Origin: Stictocephala bisonia
Lineage: Eukaryota; Arthropoda; Insecta; Hemiptera; Membracidae
Assembly: GCA_035578905.1 (NCBI GenBank)
Contig: JAQJVL010000082.1
Coordinates: 248,001 to 312,000 of the forward strand
DNA length: 64,000 nt
Reading direction: 5' to 3'
Position numbers and translations under genes: made by a program. Every line of letters starts with the position of its first letter. Position 1 is the first letter of the stretch. This document shows positions 47,205 through 60,158 of the stretch, piece by piece. The notes below the pieces were generated by a model that saw nothing but the letters and a program-made list of their open reading frames with translations, had not been told where the DNA came from and made no database searches.

Positions 47205-50073
47205 AATCGTTCTTTCAAGTATTAATCCTAGAGAAGTAAGTTGAGATGTAGGCCTACTATTTTCATTAGTCTTCTTACATGTTAACTTATATGTGATTTG
47301 GAATGTTTAAACTAGGAGATTATAATTATCATATTTCTTTCATATCTAGGATCATAATTGACCGAGAGATATGTAAAATATAAATATTGATTAATTAACA
47401 CTAACAATTAGCAATTATACTCGTTATATGCACTTTGTAAGTTATTCTCTCACCAACCATAAAACACTTCACAATACAGTTCCACCCAACTTTGCTTTAG
47501 TGGATGATCTTAAATTAACATAAACGTGTTGATAGATATAAAATCTAGCTTTCATGTAGTCAATCAATAAAACCCACTGTAAAAACAATGTTTGAAATAA
47601 AATATTTTATCAACATGCTTCAAACTGTGGACGTGTAAAACTATATTATACATCAGTATACAAATTTTCTTTAAAAAATACTTAAAAAGATATCATATAA
47701 GTTAAATAGTAATTTATAAATTTATTATAAATTTAAAAAAAGAACATACATTTTGTTTTTATTTCATTTTTTCTGTATTTAGTCAACCATCTTTTATACC
47801 ATGGTAAGAATTATTTAGAATGGGACTACTGATTATGCTACTATGTTATTTTATTCAAACAAATTAATATACTTAAAAATACAAACATTTATTATGAACT
47901 CTTCAAACATTTTTATAAATTATATTATAGTACATATTAATGTTAATGTTTGTTGCTATTTATGATATTCAAATTTAAATTTTTCATATCTTGCTATTTA
48001 TATGTCCTTTATTCCATTGTGTACCTATAGATAGTCTGAATAAACATTATAAAATAAAATTTAAAAAAAACACGCTATATAACTATATAAACCAGGTGTA
48101 GTCTTTTCCGTTAACTACCAAGACCTGCTATGCCATCATTACGCACCGAAAAGTTAATATAAATAAAGATATTTGTATATGCATTTAAATGATATTTTAA
48201 TTTAGATAAAACAGGCTCATGTGTAGTATGTCCCTGGGGAACTGTTCCATCTGATATGCTGATTACCAAAGGCTCACCCGGGTACATTTTATAGAACCCA
48301 GAGAGCCTCGGTTTGTAAAAGCTCGTATGTATTCGGTACTCTTTTGTCCAAAATGTTTGCTGAAACCATCATTTCCATCACTGACACAAAAAACAGTACT
48401 TCTACTTTTTATTCCATATATGCAAATCACGAACATAACTGTTTTTATTTTTTTTTTTTTTTTTAGTAAGTTCTTCCATGTATAATCTGAGCGTATAATT
48501 TCACTCAATAATTTGTATTTTTATGTAATTGGTAAGGTTTTTTTTTATTTCATATTTTTTTATATTAATAGCTTCTAAGATTTGATGATTTTTTTTCAGT
48601 TCATATATGAACATTTCTAAGCTATTCTATGACAAAGCAATTTCCAATATGTAAGTTTGTAAGGAATAGACTTTAGCCGCAGACGAAGACGCTTTGAGCA
48701 CAAGTTGCACATAACATTTATCCTACAGTTGAAATACAGTAGACTATATAAAAAGTAACAAGTAATAAAAACATAACTAGTAGGCGAACGCGTGAGAACT
48801 TTTATTAAAAATGATCATAAACATCTTCCTATTTTACAAACATGACACTTAATTTTACGGTTTAAGCAACATTTCAACGCTACATCAGCTGTTTTGTTTA
48901 CACCGAGCGTTGCCAACTTAATTCTTTCAAGCTTACACGACGTTGATTGGCTATGGCTAATATGTGTATTACCTATATTATGAAGTTAAAAACTTGGAGT
49001 GTGGTGAAGTAAAACGAGTGCAGTAAAGTATTTAAATGCAGGAGTCACCTACTTCGCGACTTCTTTTGAGTGCAGGAAGAACCACTTTGTTATGCAAATG
49101 TAGGAAAATAACTATTTCCGAGTAGACATTTTAATTCTTGAATGTAGCTACACACTACATTTAAATCCACAAGTCCCTACATGCATTCTGACTTTATGCA
49201 CTAAAGTTGATAGCTAAAGCTTACGGATATTTACAGGATTTATACTTTATTTCCATATTCTATTCCATGTATGTTTCTAACTTTACTCCCCAAAAATATT
49301 TCCGAATATGTAATTTCTGTAATTAAAATATTCGAAAATTTTTAATGCAATGTAAAGTTTACAAAAATTATTTTGGTTTACTAAACCACATAGAAAACCA
49401 ATGGGACAAAATATATGCATTCCGAGTTTAGGCATTACTGGTGATAGTTTAATATTTTGATATTTAGTTAGATATTTTTATCATTTATACTGGATACTGT
49501 TTTAGATTTTCGTATACTTGTTTTATTCACATAAATATTGAAGAACAATACATTAACTTGTTAAACTACCGTACACGGGCAGAGTTGGTCCAGCCTAAAG
49601 GACCAACCTTGAGGAGAGGTTAATAGAAGCAGAGTGGGGTTACTTCTCTAAAAACGTCATTCTGATCAAGTGATTGAAAATAATAAAACATTAATTACCA
49701 GTGTAATATAAATTTAATTTCTTAATATTGCCTGTCTCTCTAATTCATCGTTACTAGTTAATAACTATTTCTGAATCTTCTGTTTATCAACTTTTATTGT
49801 ACGGTAAACTTGAAAGTTGAAGACAGGTCTAATAAACACTAATGATTGTTTACTAATAGTACAATTTAAATAATGTTAATTTAATAAATATCTTATTTAC
49901 GTAAATGATCTCAATAAAATGAACTGAAAATATTCTCTTTTTGTAACATCTGAGTGATCATAGCATAATAATATTAAATAATAAAAACTGAAACTTTAAT
50001 ATTTGTTTAGGGAAGTGTAAATGTATATTAGTCTTTGGACGCAAAACTTAACTAGTCGTAAGTAGTTACAACA
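47205..50073. other. AT-rich DNA without genes
   Basis: No gene was seen. A small hairpin, GTTGGTCC/GGACCAAC, lies near 49,583-49,606. The 81-codon minus-strand frame near 48.4 kb has a lysine run from a poly-T tract and is rejected. Confidence 0.55.
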
Positions 50074-53000
50074 GATAGTAGTCGAGCTCGCGAGCACGGT
50101 TAAGCTAGGCCGTCTGTACAATACCCGGGTTACATCAGTAAGCTGGCACAACGCAGTAATCCTCCTAAAGGCTAAATGTTAGACCAGTTAGTAGTAGAGC
50201 TCGTGAGCACGTTTAGGCTAGGACGTCTGTACAACACCCGGGTTACATCAGTAAGCTGGCACTTCGCAGTAATACTACTAAAGGCTAAATGTTAGACCAG
50301 TTAGTAGTAGAGCTCGTGAGCACGTTTAGGCTAGGACGTCTGTACAACTACCGGATTACATCAGTAAGCTGGCACTTCACAGTAATCCTACTAGAGGCTA
50401 AATGTTAGACCAGTTAGTAGTAGAGCTCGTGAGCACGTTTAGGCTAGGACGTCTGTACAACTACCGGGTTACATCAGTAAGCTGGTACTTCACAGTAATC
50501 CTATTAGAGGCTAAATGTTAGACCAGTTAGTAGTGAAGCTCGCGAACACGGTTAGGCTAGGACGTCTGTACAACTACCGGGTTACATCAGTAAGCTGGCA
50601 CTTCACAGTAATCCTACTAGAGGCTAAATGTTAGACCAGTTAATAGTAGAGCTCGTGAGCACGTTTAGGCTAGGACGTCTGTACAACACCCAGGTTACAT
50701 CAGTAAGCTGGCACTTCAGAGTAATCCTACTAGAGGCTAAATGTTAGACCTGTTAGTAGTAGAGCTCGTGAGCACGTTTAGGCTAGGCCGTCTGTACAAC
50801 TTCCGCGTTACATCAGTAAGATGGCACATCGCAGTAATCCTACTAGAGGCTAAATGTTAGACCAGTTAATAGTCAAGCTCACGAGCACGGTTAGGCTAGG
50901 TCGTCTGTACAACACCCGCGTTACATCAGTAAGCTGGCACTTCACAGTAATCCTACTAGAGGCTAAATGTTAGACTAGTTAATAGTCAAGCTCGCGAGCA
51001 CGGTTAGGCTAGGCCGTCTGTACAACTTCCGGGTTACATCAGTAAGCTGGCACTTCACAGTAATCCTACTAGAGGCTAAATATTAGACCAGTTAATAGTC
51101 AAGCTCGCGAGCATGGTTAGGCTAGGCCGTCTGTACAACTTCCGGGTTACATCAGTAAGATGGCACATCGCAGTAAATCTACTAGAGGCTAAATGTTAGA
51201 CCAGTTATTAGTCAAGCTCGCGAGCACGGTTAGGCTAGGCCGTCTGTACAACACCCGGGTTACATCAGTAAGCTGGCACTTCACAGTAATCCTACTAGAG
51301 GCTAAATGTTAGACCAGTTAGTAGTCGAGCTCGCCAGCACGGTTAAGATAGGCCGTCTGTACAACTACCAGAATACATTAGTAAGCTGGCACTTCACAGT
51401 AATCCTACTAGAGGCTAAATTTTAGACCAGTTAGTAGTCAAGCTCACGAGCACGGTTAGGCTAGGCCGTCTGTACAACTCCCGGGTTACATCAGTAAGCT
51501 GGCACTTCACAGTAATCCTACTAGAGGCTAAATGTTAGACCAGTTAGTAGTCAAGCTCGCGAGCACGGTTAGGCTAGGCCGTCTGTACAACTACCGGGTT
51601 ACATCAGTAAGCTGGCACTTCACAGTAATCCTACTAGAGGCTAAATGTTAGACCAGTTAGTAGTCAAGCTCGCGAGCACGGTTAGGCTAGGCCGTCTGTA
51701 CAACACCCGGGTTACATCAGTAAGCTGGCACTTCACAGTAATCCTACTAGAGGCTAAATGTTAGACCAGTTAGTAGTCAAGCTCGCGAGCACGGTTAGGC
51801 TAGGACGTCTGTACAACTACCAGGTTACATCAGTAAGATGGCACATCGCAGTAATACTACTAGAGGCTAAATGTTAGACCAGTTAATAGTAGAGCTCGTG
51901 AGCACGTTTAGGCTAGGACGTCTGTACAACACCCAGGTTACATCAGTAAGCTGGCACTTCAGAGTAATCCTACTAGAGGCTAAATGTTAGACCTGTTAGT
52001 AGTAGAGCTCGTGAGCACGTTTAGGCTAGGCCGTCTGTACAACTTCCGCGTTACATCAGTAAGATGGCACATCGCAGTAATCCTACTAGAGGCTAAATGT
52101 TAGACCAGTTAATAGTCAAGCTCACGAGCACGGTTAGGCTAGGACGTCTGTACCACAACCGGGTTACATCAGTAAGCTGGCACTTCACAGTAATCCTACT
52201 AGAGGCTAAATGTTAGACTAGTTAATAGTCAAGCTCGCGAGCACGGTTAGGCTAGGCCGTCTGTACAACTACCGGGTTACATCAGTAAGCTGGCACTTCA
52301 CAGTAATCCTACTAGAGGCTAAATATTAGACCAGTTAATAGTCAAGCTCGCGAGCATGGTTAGGCTAGGCCGTCTGTACAACTTCCGGGTTACATCAGTA
52401 AGATGGCACATCGCAGTAAATCTACTAGAGGCTAAATGTTAGACCAGTTATTAGTCAAGCTCGCGAGCACGGTTAGGCTAGGCCGTCTGTACAACACCCG
52501 GGTTACATCAGTAAGCTGGCACTTCACAGTAATCCTACTAGAGGCTAAATGTTAGACCAGTTAGTTAGTAGTCGAGCTCGCCAGCACGGTTAGGCTAGGC
52601 CGTCTGTACAACTACCAGAATACATTAGTAAGCTGGCACTTCACAGTAATCCTACTAGAGGCTAAATTTTAGACCAGTTAGTAGTCAAGCTCACGATCAC
52701 GGTTAGGCTAGGCCGTCTGTACAACACCCGGGTTACATCAGTAAGCTGGCACTTCACAGTAATCCTACTAGAGGCTAAATGTTAGACCAGTTAGTAGTCA
52801 AGCTCGCGAGCACGGTTAGGCTAGGCCGTCTGTACAACACCCGGGTTACATCAGTAAGCTGGCACTTCACAGTAATCCTACTAGAGGCTAAATGTTAGAC
52901 CAGTTAGTAGTCAAGCTCGCGAGCACGGTTAGGCTAGGCCGTCTGTACAACTACCGGGTTACATCAGTAAGCTGGCACTTCACAGTAATCCTACTAGAGG

Positions 53001-54466
53001 CTAAATGTTAGACCAGTTAGTAGTCAAGCTCACGATCACGGTTAAGCTAGGCCGTCTGTACAACACCCGGGTTACATCAGTAAGCTGGCACTTCACAGTA
53101 ATCCTACTAGAGGCTAAATGTTAGACCAGTTAATAGTCAAGCTCGCGAGCACGGTTAGGCTAGGACGTCTGTACAACTACCGGGTTACATCAGTAAGCTG
53201 GCACATCGCAGTAATCCTACTAGAGGCTAAATGTTAGACCAGTTAATAGTCAAGCTCACGAGCACGGTTAGGCTAGGCCGTCTGTACAACTACCGGGTTA
53301 CATCAGTAAGCTGGCACATCGCAGTAATCCTACTAGAGGCTAAATGTTAGACCAGTTAATAGTCAAGCTCGCGAGCACGGTTAGGCTAGGACGTCTGTAC
53401 AACTACCGGGTTACATCAGTAAGCTGGCACTTCGCAGTAATCCTACTAGAGGCTAAATGTTAGACCAGTTAGTAGTCGAGCTTGCGAGCACGGTTAGGCT
53501 AGGCCGTCTGTACAACACCCGGGTTACATCAGTAAGCTGGCACATCGCAGTAATCCTACTAGAGGCTAAATGTTAGACCAGTTAATAGTCAAGCTCGCAA
53601 GCATGGTTAGGCTAGGCCGTCTGTACAACACCCGGGTTACATCAGTAAGCTGGCACATCGCAGTAATCCTACTAGAGGCTAAATGTTAGACCAGTTAATA
53701 GTCAAGCTCGCAAGCACGGTTAGGCTAGGCCGTCTGTACAACACCCGGGTTACATCAGTAAGCTGGCACATCGCAGTAATCCTACTAGAGGCTAAATGTT
53801 AGACCAGTTAATAGTCAAGCTCGCAAGCATGGTTAGGCTAGGCCGTCTGTACAACACCCGGGTTACATCAGTAAGCTGGCACATCGCAGTAATCCTACTA
53901 GAGGCTAAATGTTAGACCAGTTAATAGTCAAGCTCGCAAGCACGGTTAGGCTAGGCCGTCTGTACAACACCCGGGTTACATCAGTAAGCTGGCACATCGC
54001 AGTAATCCTACTAGAGGCTAAATGTTAGACCAGTTAATAGTCAAGCTCGTGAGCACGTTTAGGCTAGGACGTCTGTACAACTACCGGGTTACATCAGTAA
54101 GCCGGCACTTCCCAGTAATCCTACTAGAGGCTAAATGTTAGACCAGTTAATAGTTAAGCTCGTGATCACGTTTAGGCTAGGACGTCTGTACAACTACCAG
54201 GTTATATCAGTAAGCTAGCACATCGCAGTAATCCTACTAGAGGCTAAATGTTAGACCAGTTAATAGTTAAGCTCGTGATCACGTTTAGGCTAGGACGTCT
54301 GTACAACACCCGGGTTACATCAGTAAGCTGGCACTTCCCAGTAATCCTACTAGAGGCTAAATGTTAGACCAGTAAGTAGTCGAGCTCGCGAGCATGGTTA
54401 GGCTAGGCTGTCTGTACAACACCCGGGTTACATCAGTAAGCTGGCACTTCACAGTAATCCTACTAG
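50074..54466 (+). repeat. 113-bp satellite, ~39 copies
   Basis: The monomer includes GGGTTACATCAGTAAGCTGG, CACAGTAATCCTACTAGAGG and AGCTCGCGAGCACGGTTAGG, and repeats every 113 bp. Main variants are GAGCACGTTTAGGCTAGGAC versus GAGCACGGTTAGGCTAGGCC. There is higher-order structure: a block of about seven monomers at 50,641-51,440 recurs with its private variants at 51,884-52,690, an offset of 1243 = 11 x 113 bases. Near 53.56-54.02 kb GCAAGCATGG and GCAAGCACGG monomers alternate as a 226-bp dimer. The array is non-coding in all frames and less AT-rich than its surroundings. Confidence 0.97.
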
Positions 54467-54689
54467 GTCACATTTTTTTTTAGACAGGGGATGGACAGAA
54501 CTGTTATTTATTGTACAATTGGTTTGAGTAGGTTTCCTGAAAATTCTGTATGAAAGTTTGTTATGATCACAAGTTGGTTCGATATATATAAAATCGAAAA
54601 TAATATCTAATGAATTACTGTAATACAGCCTTCTCATAGGTACTTACATACACAGTGGTATTGACTTCAAAGTATTGTAGTTTTTCAAA

Positions 54690-55180
54690 ACCCATACACC
54701 CCAAACACACCCATACACGTGCATTGGTAAATGCCCACACACCCACCCATACATATGCAGTGTTATTAACCCACCAGCCCACTCATACATGCACTGTGGT
54801 ATTGACCCACTCGCCCACCCATACATGCACTGTGGTATTAACCCACCCACCCACCCATACATGCACTGTGGTATTAACCCACCAGCCCACACATACACGT
54901 ACTGTGGTATTGACCCACCCGCCCACCCATACATGCACTGTGGTATTAATACCAAAATACCAAAATGCGTGTATGGGTGGGTGGGTGGGTCAATACCAAA
55001 GTGCGTGTATGGGTGGGTCAGTACCAAAGTGCGTGTATGGGTGGGTCAATACCAAAGTGCGTGTATGGGTGGGTCAGTACCAAAGTGCATGTATGGGTGA
55101 GCGGGTGGGTCAATGCCACTACGTGTATGGGTGAGCGGGTGGGTTGTGCCACTACTTGTTTTGGTGAGCGGGTGGATCAA
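54690..55180. repeat. 36-bp minisatellite in head-to-head inversion
   Basis: The left half (54,690-54,947) carries the unit as ACCCACCCGCCCACCCATAC and the right half (54,948-55,180) as its complement, GTATGGGTGGGTGGGTCA. The switch point is the perfect 12-bp palindrome GGTATTAATACC at 54,942-54,953. The unit has no stop in several frames and its full length is a multiple of three. The many overlapping 60-160-codon open frames here are therefore artefacts. Confidence 0.93.
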
Positions 55181-55447
55181 TATCAAAGTGATGACAATGG
55201 TGCCTCTTTATTTTCTCTCCAAACAAAAATCCTTTATAGTTAATATTGTCTTCAACGAGGTAATTTTCATAATATATCAATCCGCGTTGTTTCATAAGTC
55301 AATGTGTATGCATTCTCAAATAGTGAGAATTTATTTTAGTATAGTTTGGTCGCTTATCGTAAATAACTGTTAAATACTTGACAATAGTTACATTTACTTA
55401 ATCGTTTAGATAAATTATTAATCAATGTTACACCCGAATACTACTGT

Positions 55448-56285
55448 AAGTGTATGGGTGGGTGGGTCATTACCACTCATTACCACTGTACATGTATTGG
55501 CGGGAGGGTGGGTCATTACCACTGTACATGTATGGGCGGGAGGGTGGGTCAATACCACTGTATGTGTATGGGTGGGTGGGGGGGTCAATACTCCTGTACG
55601 TGTATGGGCGGGCGGGTGGGTCAGTGCCACTGAACGTGCATGGGCGGGCAGGTGGGTCAATGCCACTGAACGTGTATGGGCGGGCGGGTAGTTCAGTGCC
55701 GCTGAACGTGTATGGGCGGTTAGACAATCAATAACACTACGTGTATGGGTGGGTCAATACCACTGTACGTGTATGGGTGGGTCAATACCACTGTACGTGT
55801 ATTGGTGGGTGGGTTGGTCATTAACACTGTACGTGTATGGGTGGGTCAATACCACTGTACGTGTATGGGTGGGTGGGTGGGTCATTAACACTGTACGTGT
55901 ATGGGTGGGTCATTACCACAGTACTGTATTGGTGGGCGGGTGGGTCATTACCATACCACTGCACGTGTATGGGTGGGCAGGTGGGTCATCACCACTGTAC
56001 GTGTATGGGTGAACGGGTGGGTCATCACCACTGTACGTGTACGATTGGGCGGGTGTGTCATCACCACTGTACGTGTATGTATTTGTTAATAACTTGATAA
56101 CCATTACCACTATAACAGTACCACTGAACGTATATGAGCGGGTGGGTGGGTCAGTGCCAATGTACATGTATGGGTGGGCGGGTCAGTGCCACTGAACGTA
56201 TATGGGTGGGCGGGTGGGTTAGTGCCAATGTACGTGTATGGGCGGGCGGATGGGTCAGTGCCACTGAAAGTGTATGGCCAGAAAT
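55448..56285 (+). repeat. 36-bp GTATGGGTGGG minisatellite, direct block
   Basis: About 23 units of the type GTGTATGGGTGGGTGGGTCA plus AATACCACTGTAC occur with length variants that lack one or two GGGT steps. At 55,867-55,881 four GGG runs are separated by single T, an ideal quadruplex sequence. Confidence 0.93.
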
Positions 56286-56289
56286 GCTT

Positions 56290-56710
56290 AGGTTAGGCTA
56301 GGCTGTCTGTACAACACCCAGGTTACATCAGTAAGCTGGCACTTCACAGTAATCCTACTAGAGGCTAAATGTTAGACCAGTTAGTAGTCGAGCTCGCGAG
56401 CATGGTTAGGCTAGGCTGTCTGTACAACACCCGGGTTACATCAGTAAGCTGGCACTTCCCAGTAATCCTACTAGAGGCTAAATGTTAGACCAGTTAATAG
56501 TCAAGCTCGCGAGCACGGTTAGGCTAGGACGTCTGTACAACTACCGGGTTACATCAGTAAGCTGGCCCTTCCCAGTAATCCTACTAGAGGCTAAATGTTA
56601 GACCAGTTAATAGTCAAGCTCGCGAGCACGGTTAGGCTAGGACGTCTGTACAACACCCGGGTTACATCAGTAAGCTGGCACTTCGCAGTAATCCTACTAG
56701 AGGCTAAATG
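56290..56710 (+). repeat. 113-bp satellite, 3.7 further copies
   Basis: Same monomer and orientation as the main array. It ends mid-monomer at AGAGGCTAAATG, directly before the sequence resembling family A. Confidence 0.95.
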
Positions 56711-56890
56711 ATGGGGAGAATGTAGGCGATGGGTTCTGCTCTCAGTCCTCCTGGTAACTCCTCGTAATACATGGTATCCATGGTGAGTGGTGGCCAACAG
56801 TGTCTAATGAATTAGCTAAGTTAATGCTTGTCATCTAGCCTGAATTCAAACCAATGTAACGTGGTTTAGATTCCACTCAAATTATAGGTT
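56708..56890 (+). repeat. possible family A-related fragment
   Basis: GTAGGCGATGGGTTCTGCTC here resembles ATAGGCGATAGGTTCTATTC just before the family A copy at 2.49 kb. GTGAGTGGTGGCCAACAGTG and TTGTCATCTAGCCTGAATTC have the order of the family A blocks. It is strongly diverged. It forms the right edge of the satellite. Confidence 0.4.
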
Positions 56891-57903
56891 ACTAGTAGCC
56901 ATATATGTTTGGTATTGATATATAAGAATTTTTCAAATTATTCCCTCCAAAACATATAAGAAATTTCAGCCAAATATATTTTACAAAATAATATTTGTAC
57001 TACATAATATAACGAGTTGCAAGCAGAAGATGCAGAATACATACTTGAGGTAATCCGTACTGAAAATCTCGTGTATTAATATTCGCAACTTTCCTCTCTA
57101 TACAACAAGTATGTTCGTAGAGTGTTAGCTTCGGTATCATCATTCATTGTATTACAAGTATTAATGTTTCAGGGAATTTATTTGTAGAATAATGAATAAT
57201 TCTATTGAATTGAATTTTGAATTCTATTGAAAAGTTAGTTGCGTATCAAATGTAAGTATTTGAAAATTAAGGGGGAAACGTTAATTATTAAGGCACAATC
57301 ATTCATAACACGTCTCTAATGAACTAAGAGAAAATAGACAATAATTAACCATTGTTGACTACTCTTAAAAACTACTTTAAAACATGTCAATGAGAAAGAT
57401 TAATTAGCAACTCAGTTTATGACTAATTAAAGTTTTCTTGCAATGGTTTATCTCAAGATGACTCCTTAGAGACTCCTTTGTCCTGCAAGCATTAGAAGAT
57501 AGCAATTCACTCTTGGCCAGGTTGAAATTTGCTAAAAAAAACTCCTACCATGAAATTTGGAGTGGAGGACTAAAGACAATATAAATCACTATAAGAGTCT
57601 CTTACCCATGAGTCTCTTACCGTGAAACACTTACAAGATGGTAAGTGTTTCTATGTATAATATAACTTACATAGCCCTTGATTGTAAAACCACTTAAGAA
57701 CAAAGGAAGGGATTTAGGTTAACAATCAGTTTGATGTCGTTCTCGAGCTAATTTGACCTCACAAAGGTTAATAATTAGAGAGTTTTCATTAATCCAGCTT
57801 CATCACTTGCTTGGAAAACATACGTTGTTACAGATGATATAAAATGTCACTTATAATCAATTTATCTGTTACTTTGGTACATGTAAAAAAATCTTGTCAA
57901 ACA
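56891..57903. other. unannotated
   Basis: No gene or element could be supported. Confidence 0.55.
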
Positions 57904-58353
57904 TTGTAAATAAACAAGCCTTATAAAATGTAAATTGATACACATTTTACCGTTATAAATAAACAAGCCTTATAACAATGTAAATTGATACACATTTTAC
58001 CGTTATAAATAAACAAGCCTTATAACAATGTAAATTGATACACATTTTATTGTTATAAATAAACAAGCCTTATAACAATGTAAATTGATACACATTTTAC
58101 CGTTATAAATAAACAAGCCCTATAACAATGTAAATTGATACACATTTTACCGTAATAAATAAACAAGCCTTATAACAATGCAAATTTATACACATTTTAC
58201 CGTTATAAATAAACAAGCCTTATAACAATGTAAATTGATACACATTTTACCGTTATAAATAAACAAGCCTTATAACAATGTAAATTGATACACATTTTAC
58301 CGTTATAAATAAAAAAAACCTTATAACAATGTAAATTGATACACATTTTACCA
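57904..58353 (+). repeat. 50-bp satellite, 9 copies
   Basis: The unit TTATAAATAAACAAGCCTTA followed by ACAATGTAAATTGATACACA and TTTTACCG repeats every 50 bp with few substitutions. Confidence 0.96.
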
Positions 58354-60158
58354 TTAGATTTATTTATTTACTTGCGGTTTTGACGAATTTTCCGCTCTTA
58401 CAACTTACGTCGGAACTGAAAAACTGTACATATCCAGTGTATTTTTATGGTAGGTGGCTATTTTTTATGATTACGGAAAAAGAAACTTTTCATGATGACC
58501 AAAAACCGATATTAAAGTTAGATAATTTTAGGCTTTTACTGAAGAACGAAAATACTAAAAATATACCTTTTTAACTTAGTCTTAAAATCCAAAATAAATA
58601 TTTGACTTTATTTTTGGTCATATGTATACGAAACTAAGTAAATACAAAATAATTATATAGGCTATAAATATTAGATTGACTCTTCTTTAATTGAAATTCT
58701 TTTTGTTTTAATGAATTAAGAACGTTTGTTTTTACTCAATAATAGAGCAGATTTAAACATATGTCTTTGTTATTTTTTAAATGGTAATATGTTTTATTTA
58801 AAATAGTCTTTGGCTAGAAAGATCACATATATTCAACTTCTCAACAGCTTTATGTAATAACAAAGTAAATGTGTAAATAAAAAAAAAATACACACCACAC
58901 ATAAATTCACCCACTGAAAAATACTTCTATGAGCAGCATTTAGATCACATTTAATATTCTTAAATTGATAGAAAATATGAACGATGGATGAAAACTGCAA
59001 GCAAGGACGTTAGTAATGGGCGTGTTCAACGAGAACAGATCCGCAAAACTATTGCTCAAAACTGCCCAAAAGGATTTTAAAAACCCAAGGAACGACCTCT
59101 TTCAAAAATTTCCAAATCAGTTGAGTCCATGACGGAAATTGTGAAGGAAATAATTAATACATTTTAATAGAAAACTTTTTTATTTACGATTGCCACAAGA
59201 CGTATGGTTTAGCACTATTCCAGATAAGCAATCCTTTTTTATCTCCAGCGGTTATTATTTGTAGAAAACACTTTTTATACACTAGGAATATTTAAATAAA
59301 CTATATTCTTCACTTTAACTTTTATAAAGATTAAAATTTAATTTATATGTTAAAACATTATGTATGCAAGTTACATTTGACCAGGAAACATTGCAAGAGA
59401 ACGTGTGAGTGCGAATAAAAATGACAGGTTTGTATGGAGCCAGCCCAGTGGACAATTTTACAGACAATGTCACAGCAGGCATCGGGTTGTAAAACTCCCA
59501 ATATATGACGCTTTTTATGAGGGAGATATTTGAATATGTGCCAGCATGTTTCTCCCTCAGACAATCACATTTAATATGCATGGTGCTACAAACATTTTTT
59601 ATTTCTACAAACTTGCACGACGATAAACTATTGGTAGTAATTATTGTACGGATAAGTAATAGTACTTGATAAAAAATTTATTTTGATCGAAATGTTGCCA
59701 ATGTTATTAATTTACAACAGGCTACAATTAAAAACATACATGTTAAAAATGTTACAGAACAGTAAAATAATTAACATATGTTAGTATAACAACAATTAAA
59801 ATAGCAAAGTTTGTTGTAATATTCTTTTCGTTTTTTTATTTTAAAATGTATCACAATATACTAACCAGAGAAGTTATTTCTTATAGTATAATAATTCTTA
59901 TAGTATAACAGTTTTAAATTTTAACTTATTAGAACAAAAATATTCAACTTCATAAAAATGCATTTTTATATTGCTTGCTCTTGTTAATATGAACAGGATA
60001 AAAGTAATTTAACACATCCTACAGTAATTACCAGGAGTGCCACCCAGGTAATTGCACCCCCCCCGCCTTGCAGTCAATCCAGTTATCCTAAAAGTTGCTA
60101 GGATAAACGTTAATTTATCCATACCCTGAAATGGTGCCCTGAACAACCTAAATTCTTA
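58354..60158. other. unannotated, one weak coding-like patch
   Basis: At 58,977-59,080 a plus-strand frame reads ERWMKTASKDVSNGRVQREQ and ends after IAQNCPKGF. It is polar and codon-like, but no domain was recognised and no splice sites were confirmed. The 88-codon minus-strand frame at 59.3-59.6 kb has no motif. Confidence 0.4.

Larger units (their letters stand above)
54467..56289. other. 1.8-kb segment interrupting the 113-bp satellite
   Basis: Satellite stops mid-monomer at TACTAG (54,466) and restarts mid-monomer near 56,290. The monomers on both sides share the rarer GGCTAGGCTGTCTG variant, so the array was probably continuous before. The insert has about 220 bases of unique AT-rich DNA, an inverted pair of 36-bp minisatellite blocks, about 265 bases of unique DNA (55,181-55,447) and a long direct block of the same minisatellite. 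No terminal repeats of an inserted element were found. Confidence 0.75.

Noticed and set aside
50074..54466. Centromeric satellite
   Set aside because: The array is only about 4.4 kb and the window gives no chromosomal position; a centromere role cannot be supported.
54644..56167. Many overlapping open frames of 60-160 codons on both strands
   Set aside because: They are produced by a 36-bp minisatellite whose length is a multiple of three and which lacks stops; several frames are open at once and the peptides are low-complexity repeats.
59315..59581. 88-codon minus-strand open frame
   Set aside because: No domain, no supporting homologue within the window and an overlapping open frame in another register.
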